A DNA stretch of 64,000 bases from Gnetum montanum (taxonomy: Eukaryota; Streptophyta; Gnetopsida; Gnetales; Gnetaceae): positions 211,443 to 275,442 of the forward strand of contig MNCI01021035.1 of NCBI GenBank assembly GCA_015680685.1. Direction: 5' to 3'. Under the pieces are notes generated by a model. It ran no database searches. It was not told the origin of the DNA and was given only the letters and a program-made list of their open reading frames with translations. Both the position numbers and the translations under genes were made by a program. This document shows, in pieces, positions 11,721 to 21,500 of this stretch (the stretch's first letter is position 1; each line of letters starts with the position of its first letter).

Positions 11721-14700
11721 ATTATACATTGCCTATCTTTCGCAAGTACCATGATACCTCAAGAACACACAACCAAACATGATGGTTGTCATTCACATTC
11801 ACTTAAGAAGCTAAAAATTAACACTCAATGATGTAATTCACTTGTTTCAAGTTTATTTTACAAGTAGCACCAAAGGATATGGTTTGATATAATCCTAACC
11901 TTCAACTATATTTTCAACAAACAAGATTATTTAATCTATAGAGGCTTTATACAATGACTAGTAATCGAAAATATATATAGGCTTCAACAACTTTGCCCAC
12001 ATAATGTAACATTGCACTTCTACATTGACGGTCATCTAATTTGACAATTCTTGCCAACATCTACACATGGATTGGGTTATCTATAGATTATATGCTACAT
12101 AATTAAGGCTTGGCACAATCATGACTTTTGGATTTTACCTTGATATATTCCCAGGATAGATAATCAAGGATTGTACATGTGATAGGTACATAATTACAAA
12201 TGACACTTGCATCATTGAAAACCTTTAGATATTTTGTGTGAGTGAGCATGCCTTATTGATAGGTTGAAGACTGCTCCCCTTTGGAGTAGGACTTAGAAGG
12301 AGCATGAAGGTCCAATTTTGGTCCCATGCTATTTTAACCATCATGCTGCTCTGGGAATTACATAGCTCTGATTCCTTGCATATTGCATCACATGGGTCTG
12401 TAAGCAATCAGGGCTATAGCTTTTGGTGTAGACTCCCCTTTTTTAAGGAGGACAAGGTAAGGACTTGTGTGTAGTGGAATTTGTTTAAGGAGACATACTA
12501 GCTAACTCAAGTTATTGGTGTATCTCATTATGTGTTTGGTTAGTTTGTGATTCTCGTGTGCTCATTGTGGGTTTGATTAGTTTGTGATTCTTGTGTATGT
12601 TGGTTGTATTGTCTTGTCTCTAACATGTTTATCCCTAGTATAGCCCCCACAATTCTAACCCCCACAATTCTAACCATTTGGACCAATTTGTGTTATGTGG
12701 CCTTTGTGATGTGCTCACAAGTTCTTATAGTTGTTGAGGCAAAGTCCATTTTTGAGTCCACCTTGATTGATGGGATTCCAAATGGTGCTATATCATTGTG
12801 CAACTAAACCCCCTTGGGTCCAATGACTTAAAATATTAAGCCTAAGCATATGTATAGGTAGGGTTGGATACTAGTGTTCATCTCTACTTTTAGAATAAAA
12901 TACATGAAAAAAAATATAGTGGACATGAGTATATTGCTAAGAATCATCGAGTGTTTCTTAGAAATGCTACATGCTTCATAGACACCAACCAAATGGATAT
13001 TACACTAACTATTAATTGTAAGATTAGGTGTAATTGTTTATCCTAAGGCCCAAGGGGCTTTTGACCAAAATTCATGTGATCATATTTTAAGAAAAGCATG
13101 TAAATAGACATGATTGAGCATATATAGAGTTTCTTTAGGGTATTTTCCCCAGTCCAAATAAAAGAACATAAATACTTGTAAATAAATGAGGTTAGTGTGT
13201 TAAACAAATATAAATGAATAATAAATAGCCTGTATAAAAGGAAAATCTATCTATGGCAAAACTTACCATGCATGTAATTAGCATTAAAAGTGTTTACTTC
13301 AAAGAGGCTTGGTAACCCACTTTTCCATGGATTTTGATCATGATGTTTGTGGCAGTGTTTGTAAGTGTGCTTTGTTTTGATGATGTGTTTGATTTGGTGT
13401 TGATTAATAGAACTATCCATGATTTTAAGATTATGATGAATTTGAGTGTTGTTGATATACTTAGCTTAGTGGTAAGAGCCTTAGCATACAAACCCTAGGT
13501 CGGATGTTTGATTTTAGTGGGCAATGTTGAGTTATAGATTAAGAAAAAAAATTGGAAAATGAATTCTAAAATTATTGTCTAATAGATTCAATAGAGTCTT
13601 AGCGGATGTTAGTAAAAATTTAGTTTAGTTTTAGATGTGACTATATTCATGATTTGTATGGCTTAGTGTTGATTTGTCAATATGTATGATTTGATGATTG
13701 TGATGGATTTGAATGGTGTTGATGTGCTTGTGTTCAATATTTTATATGATTTGGTGCAGATTTGTCCATTTATCTATATTTTATATTGTGCTTTTGTTCA
13801 TTATTTTTATCATTTAATGATGATTTGTCAATCTATCTATATTTTCATAATTGTGATGGATTTGAAAAGTATTGATGTACTCATACCTGGTCAATAGCAC
13901 TTCTTGTTGCATTGATTCTATGTCGTGTTATGTATACATGTTAAGTATTGTTTGAATGATGCTAGCAACAAACCACAAATTTGATACATGAACCAATGGC
14001 CAAATCTTTACTAATTCATCAGTAGCTTAGGATCTAATATGTGTTAGTAACTGGTTGAATGATGTGTTGGTGATTGTTAAAATGACCAACGATCCTTCTT
14101 TGTGATTAATCTGAGTTGTGTTAATATATGTTGTTGTGGATTACTATGAATGCATGCACTAAATATGTATTGGCTGCTAAGTTAACATCTATTAATGAAA
14201 TGAATAACAAGAATGTTGAGCACAAATGGAGCTGAAATGTTTTATCGTTTAATAGGTTGCTACTATGTTTTGATTATTCATGTGTTGCATAATCTATGTG
14301 CATCAAAATGATTTCTAAAATTAACTAGAATCTTTGTGAATTGTACATATTAGTGTGCATGTCTCACATACATGCTTTGTTATATGTTCATAAGTTTCAG
14401 ATCCATTATCTCTAAGTTAGCAAAAGAAATAAAATTGGAGGTAAGCAATAATCCAGTATACCAATAAATTGTTCTAGCTAAATAAGAAATCCTCTTATTT
14501 GCATCACATCCTGTTTTGGTATACAAATTTCGTCTCCTATTCAAGTTGTTTAAACCAGTTTATACTTGGTAAACCTTTGCATAGGATGAAAGTTTTATCA
14601 AGAACTTAACAATAGTGAAATTCTCTTGACAAAGTAATTCTGCAGCAGCTCTAAGACACCCAATTAGCTTCGTAATCAACATGGACTACAGACTAGTTTT

Positions 14701-15400
14701 GCAGCCTCTTGTTTTACTGCAAAGTACATCACCGCAAGTGATGTTTTGTTTAAGCTAAACTGTTATTATGTAGGTACAACTCAGTTATGCTAAACTGTTA
14801 TCACGTAGTTACACCTGCTATTTCACAGCTACAACTCTGCTACACTATCTCCATTGAATTGCAACTCCATGGTTCACTCCTTTTCTTCTTTCTTCTATGT
14901 TTAGACATCATCAATGATCATCTGCCCAGCTGCTGGTTGAGCAAAGATTGTCTCCTTCAGTGAAGTACTTTTTGATGGATCTGCTGCACACAATTACGAA
15001 GTACCTTGGTTGGGTCCTTTACTTAACCGAAAAATGTTGCCACTTCTCTGGTTTGGGTCACGTCCATTTGTTAAAGATAATCAAACGCATTTTAATCGAT
15101 TGTTCTTCATAATCACGATATTGGTTGTAAGTTCATAACTTCAACAACTTTAAATAATACAAAGGTTGTGATCTTTTAAAACAATTTAAAAAGGATCTTT
15201 CAAAGTACAATAGATTGGACTTCATTTTAACCCTGTTCATTGTTTTACTTTCCATCCTATTCACTGTGGAACAGGCAAACAAAATTGTGTGTTGTGGGCA
15301 TTTTTGTTATTTTAAAGGTTCCGTAATTTGGTTTGAAGTTTGATAAATTGATTATTATATTATCTCATTTTGCATATGACAGTAATATAGTTATGCTTCC
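11721..15400. other. AT-rich flank downstream of TFB4, no gene seen
   Basis: No recognised coding or RNA feature. There is a small doubled block around 14750-14815, where TAAACTGTTATTATGTAG is followed by a near copy, TAAACTGTTATCACGTAG. The right end lies just past the proposed stop codon of TFB4 and should hold its 3' UTR and polyadenylation region on the minus strand. I could not fix the poly(A) site. Confidence 0.5.
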
Positions 15401-15418
15401 TTATTTATAATTGTGATT

Positions 15419-15515
15419 TCAGTGTTTATTTTTACATATATATAACTGTGCAATAAAAAATCTTTCAAATTTTCTTTTACATGCGCTACTTTGTCTACCA
15501 TCTTTCTCCCAAATG
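15419..15515 (-). CDS. TFB4: TFB4 terminal coding exon (candidate)
   Basis: After CAAG this exon completes the Gly codon in the correct phase and runs [16 protein letters not shown] to a TGA stop at 15421-15419. Plant homologues end in a short, poorly conserved basic Ser- and Lys-rich tail, which this resembles (SSACKRK), but the usual S-V-F-G after the last Cys-Gly is not seen and the upstream pyrimidine tract is poor. An alternative terminal exon within 15.5-16.4 kb cannot be excluded. Confidence 0.5.
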
Positions 15516-18500
15516 CTTGCCGACATTTACCAGCAGCCGAAATTTTCTCCATGAATGGTTTGTTCAATACACATGAATCCAGAAACATGGTATACATGCA
15601 GGAACAACCTCATAAGCATCATCCATGGAAGAACCTAAAAAATGCAGAAATGCGTACTTCGCTTTATCTCTTGCAAGTGTAAACAAAGTCAACATGAGGA
15701 AGGTTGAAGAGTGATTTTGCATCTTAGCAGTGGATCTGCGGAGCATGGCTTACCTTTGTAATCAAAATGTGTGGAAGCATATGTTACATTCCCCTATGAT
15801 GCATGGAAACCTCACCCCATTTCATATCATTAATCCATGCCAGACTCGCTTTGTACCTAAATAATGTGTGCCTATCATTTGGAAAAATATTACATATTGA
15901 ACCCATCCATCCCGTGTCGGCAGCCTCACTTGGCATCAAAGCAACATCAATTTGATTATACTAAAGTTCAGCACCATGCCAAAAATTGTATCCAAACGCC
16001 AAAACATAGGATTAACACAATAAAGGTGTGGTCAACTGGAAGGCAATGATGCTATCTAGTGGTTTATTGCATAGTGATGTGAACAAATAGGTGAATGCAA
16101 AGCAAGAGATAAATTGGAATAAAGAGAGGGAAAGCTAATAGGATAATCCACTACACAATGTTTCTTCATTGCATACTTTCTAAATTATAGAAGTGGTGTT
16201 CGATGGCTGGTACTCTCAGTTACGACAGATGATTATTTTCTACTCTGTAGTTCTACATTCGACTTTCATTTGTTTGAATACTCAACTTTCTTATTTTCAA
16301 TTTTGAAGTTTCATTAATTCATAAAGGACCAATTAATTTCTAAGATAAGTCGCACTTTGATTATTCAGCATAAAAAAACATTTGTCTTCCGAAAAAATGC
16401 AGCAGACGCAATATATGAAACTTGGCAATTCATGCTTAAACGAGAAACGTTTCAGCAATGTTAAAAAGACTATTTGTTTTGCTTACCCACAAGTGGAACA
16501 CTTCTTTAAGGATTCGCAAAAGATAGAAAGACAGACCGAACAAACATATCCCATGTCAATTGTCTTCTTATGACAAAAACACCTGATGAGCAAGCAAAAA
16601 TGATATTATTTATCATCTTAAAACAATAAACCTATACTGGATTATTTTCAAATCTCTCTTTAAATTAAATAAGAAAGCTGCAAAATGTAATAGCATAAAA
16701 TATCAAGATTTGTATCATCAAAAATTAAAAGCAATAACTCCAACAGGCTAACTTTCTGTTGGCATTTGTGCTGAAGGTTACATTTAATATAGTTTATGCA
16801 CAAAAATGGACTGAATCAACAATATTAATAACCAACAAAATAAACATGAATTCAATGAACTTATACTTACGAGGCATGGAAATCAACTCCTGTTGGTCTT
16901 GGTAACCGCATGAACCTCCGAGAGTGCAAATCTGTTGCAAATACCATCTAAAACACAAAGCTGAAAAGGATTTAGGAAAATGTGCAACACAGAACTAAAA
17001 GAAAATAGTGAAATGTCAAAAAAAGTTATTTTCAATTAAGTATGCTTGTTGGGAAATCCTTCTTCTGTTTTACCACATACAGAAAGACATTGAATCAGCC
17101 CTTCCCCTTGCTGAGGCTTTAAATAAATGCCCCCAGTTATGTGTGAAGCCTGCAAAGTATTTAGTTGAATGAGCACAGTTTCAAATAAAAATAACAGCAT
17201 TTCCATGTAAAAAGAATTATCTGAACCTGCTGTAAAAAGGGAGAATGTAAACTTCCAACAATGCATGCATCTATTGGAACCTGCAAAATGCCACATATTT
17301 GTAAAGATCAAAATCTGTTCATCAAGTACACAGGAGTAATAATACTCATAAACACGATGATGATGATCATAACTCTCCATCTGAACTAGCTCTGAAAGGT
17401 TGAACAAAGGAGATTGAGAGAGGATGGAGATCAGGCCATCCTCATGGTAAAAGGAGGGAGTTGATAACACATGCACAGATGCACAACAGCTAGTGTGCAA
17501 CACTGCAGCTTCTCTGCAGCATTAGCAGGAGGTGAATCATGATATCCCTATTAGATTTTTCAGTGTTCGTGATATAAAAGGGGAATGAATTTTAGATTCA
17601 AGAAGGAGCTGATATGTTGGTTATCTCATTCCTAACTACAAAGAAAGCAAAAAGGAAGGTTACAGATGGATCATTGATAGGGGCTCCCCTTGGTGAAAAC
17701 CACAAGCAGTATCAATGCAACATGTGGTGATCCAACCATAAACACCTAAGACAATAGGAACATGAACAGTAATCTTTATTTGTATATGTCACTGTGTTCA
17801 AAAAATAAAAATGTTATAATACATATGTTACAACCATGTTTGAAATTTTTATGATTTTAATATTTTTATGTATTTAATAAAAGAATAAATAAATAAATAA
17901 AATCACGTCCCAATCCCTTGTAGGACAAGCACAACACTCATACACAGAAAGCAAGTAAAGCACACAAGCCACATGCCAAAGGTTACTAGCTAAAGCACTA
18001 TACCTTATGATCTGGTCTGCATCAAGTTGTATGGAAATTTCTAAGGGAAGAAATTTGCTGCCCCTTTACTGCTTCAATATTTAGCGGCCAACAATTCCAC
18101 CCAATTTCTTTGATCAAACTGGATGAAATCGCACAAGTACTCCTTTAGGATCTGGTTCACCATTTCTGGTTGGCCATCCATTTGAGGATTATAACCCAAA
18201 GACATTATTAACTTAGTGCCCAATATCTAAAACAATATTTGCCAAAAATCTCCTCTAAAATGAGAATCCTTATTTAACACAATGTTTGTAAGCAGCCCAA
18301 AGTACCTCACCACATGGGTGAAAACAATGCCACTGCATCATTACCAATGCAAAGTGTTAAACATGGAATGAAGATGGCGTACTTAGAAAACTTATCTACA
18401 ACTACAAGAATGCTTGAAAAACCTTGTGCTATGAGGAGTCCAGTGACGAAATCCATTGGAATTTGTTATCCACAGAAGCTCTGGAATGTCTGATGGTTGG

Positions 18501-21500
18501 AGCAAACCCCAAGGATTTTCATTTGAACTCTTATCTTGTTGACACATCAAACAACTTCTCACAATAGATGGTTCTTTCCATAAAAGTTGTTCACTTATGA
18601 CCTAGATGACCAGCCCAAAGAGTACTATGACATTTCCTAATGATCTCCAACTGCAAGTCACCTCAATCAGGCACATAAATCCTTCTCTATTTGAATATTA
18701 ACAAGCCATTAGCCTCACTATAATTGAGGTATCTGCACTTTGAAGGAGTGCCAATAACTCTTGGGCATGCTACTTATGCTCCAATCCTTTACAAATGTTT
18801 CTTTTAAGACCATCATCAGGCACCAACCATGATGCAATTGGTGCCCCAAGGATTGCATTTGAGCTCTTATCCTGTTGACATATCAAACAACTTCTCACAA
18901 TAGCTGGTTCCTTCCATCAAAGTTATTGTTCACTTATGACTTGGATGACCAGCCCAAAGAGTGCTAGGACATTTCCCAATAATCTCCAACCACAAGTCAC
19001 CTTAATCAGACACATAAATCCTTCTCTAATTGAATATTAACAAGACATTAGCCTCACTATAATTTGAGGTATACCTATTTCAAACTAGTGCCAATAACTC
19101 TTAGGCATGCTACTCATGCTCCAATCTTTTACAAATTTTTCTTTTAGGAGCACGATCAGGCACCAACCATGAAGTAACTGGCTGATGAACATTTTCCATG
19201 GGGCATAACTGAGGTCTCAAACAAATTGAAGGCCAAATTTTCATAGCAAACTCAACCATCAAGCCTACTTCGACTATAACTTTGACTGTGTGAGAAGGTA
19301 GCTCGTGGTAGTTTTGTCTATTTTGACTACCATGGGGACACATAGGAGATAGTGTTGCCAAGTTCGAATGCAATGAACAATGATGACAAACATCTCTTTT
19401 GAAAGGTTAATCACAATGTGCAGTTATGGAAGTAGCAAATTCAGAAGATATGGAATACCACTACTCTCTCAAAAATTAGACGTTTTTTGTGGTACTTCAT
19501 TCATCAAGGTTTGCCTATTGGTATTCGGTGCTCTCAGTTAAGTGTTCATGACCCAAGATGTCCTATCTACAACATGGAAGATACATTCACCCATTGTTTT
19601 TTTTACTTATCCCCTTGCTTGTAACTCTTGGACTTGGTGTAGCAAGTATTTACATAGTTTTCAACCAGGATTAGATGAAGTATTATTTGGTGATACTCCT
19701 TAACTTCAAAGATTTCTACTTCATAGTTGGTGTTGCTTTCGTCCTCTTATTCTTTATGCCATCTGGAAGTTTCACTGTAATGTGGTTTTTCATAGAGTCT
19801 CTCCAACTAATTTTCTTCTTTGTCAATTTAAAAAGACATCATTCAACAATTGATGCTTCAACTGAATTCCTAAATATTTCTTTCTGTACTTTTCTTTTTC
19901 TTTATTAATTAACAAGAAACCTTTAGTATGAAGTGAAAACCCATTTGGGCGCTTATAAATGACGGCAATGTCTAATCCTTTTCCTAGTACTAAGGGGAGG
20001 TTTTTAAACATTGGTTGTAAGGATGAAAACCTAAAAAGACATCCCCAAAACCGTTGGGCTTTTCCTTTTTGTTGGTTTGGAGTTTCTCCTCTGCTTCTTT
20101 GCTTTTGTATTCTAAATCTGAATTTTTTAAATATATTTATTTTTGGGGGTCTAACAAACATATCCTTTTCCTAAGTTAGCCACAACTTTTTTGTTTGGTT
20201 CAACTTCTTTGATTCAAAAGCCATTGTATTACAATCTCATAGCAACATGCCTCCCATAGCCTCATCTAATGCATTTCTTTGAACCTCAAAAGACTTAGAA
20301 AAATCAAGCAAAGCCAACATAGGCTGAGTCATGAGGGCTGACTTAATTCTATCAAAAGCTCTCTAGCATTTCTCATCTCAACACCAAGAAACATCCTTCT
20401 TTTGCAAGTTTGTTAAAGCAATTGTGACTCCCAAAAATCCCTTCACAAACTTCTGTTAGTAACTTGCCAACCCTATAAACTATCATACTTCTTGCACATT
20501 GTTTGGAATAGGCCAAGTTGCACTACTCTCAACTTTCTTAGGGTTTGGCTTCACCTTTCACCTACCAACAATGTACGAATTTTACTTTGCTTATACTGAA
20601 TTCACACTTTTTTTGTTTTCACATATAGCTTGTGGTCCCACAATTAGGAAAACACCAACACCAAATGTTGAAGATGCTCTTCAATAGAACACAAGTACGC
20701 TAGAATGTCATCCAAGTAGACAACAACAAAATTGTCTAGTTATGGGCAGAATACTTCATTCGCGAGTGCAAAAGATGACAAGGGCATTGCACAAACCAAA
20801 GGACATTACCATACACTTATATGATTTATACCATGTTATGCATGCAGTTTCCTCTTCATTTCCTTTGGTGATGCGTAATTGATAATACCCTTCACGAAGA
20901 TCAAGACAAGAAAAGATTTAAGTCCCTGCCAAATCATCAAACAAGTTAGACATCAAAGGAATGGGTCTTGTACCCACTTTTTCAGCATCTTGCCAAACAA
21001 AGCAATTCCAAGTATGAAATCATTAGGACTTTTTCATCAGCAGCATAGTTTGTATCAAAATCCTACTCTTCAACATCACTTCAAGCCATGGAAATGCTTC
21101 CGATGTTTTCCTTTGATGCCCTTGGTGATGGCTAGCGTTGGTCCTAATGTCATTGTCAGCATTGGAGTTTCGAAAAAAGGGTTTGAAGTTTGGGTGATGC
21201 CCAAGTGATGTTGTCACCATCAACACCATTTCAGAACTCCAAGTTACCTGCACGTCAGTAAGAGCTCCTTGGCCATCACCAGCTTTCAACAGTGCTCCAT
21301 CAGCCTTTCTTCAGCATCCAAGACAACCTCCATGAAGTCATTTTGTTGACATTACTAACACTAATGTTCATGCTAACGCCAGAAACAACATCAGTGTCCC
21401 TGAATCAACGTTTGCAAGAAACAACATCTTCTAACCTTCAATTCTGCATTTGGCTTCAATAACAAGTTATACATCAAGTCTACCAACTGCAAGACCTTAA

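Noticed and set aside
17036-17503. 155-residue minus-strand open frame taken as a single-exon gene
   Set aside because: Only part of it ([14 protein letters not shown]...) matches TFB4. The rest is intron sequence read through, with clear splice sites at 17149, 17227 and 17280.
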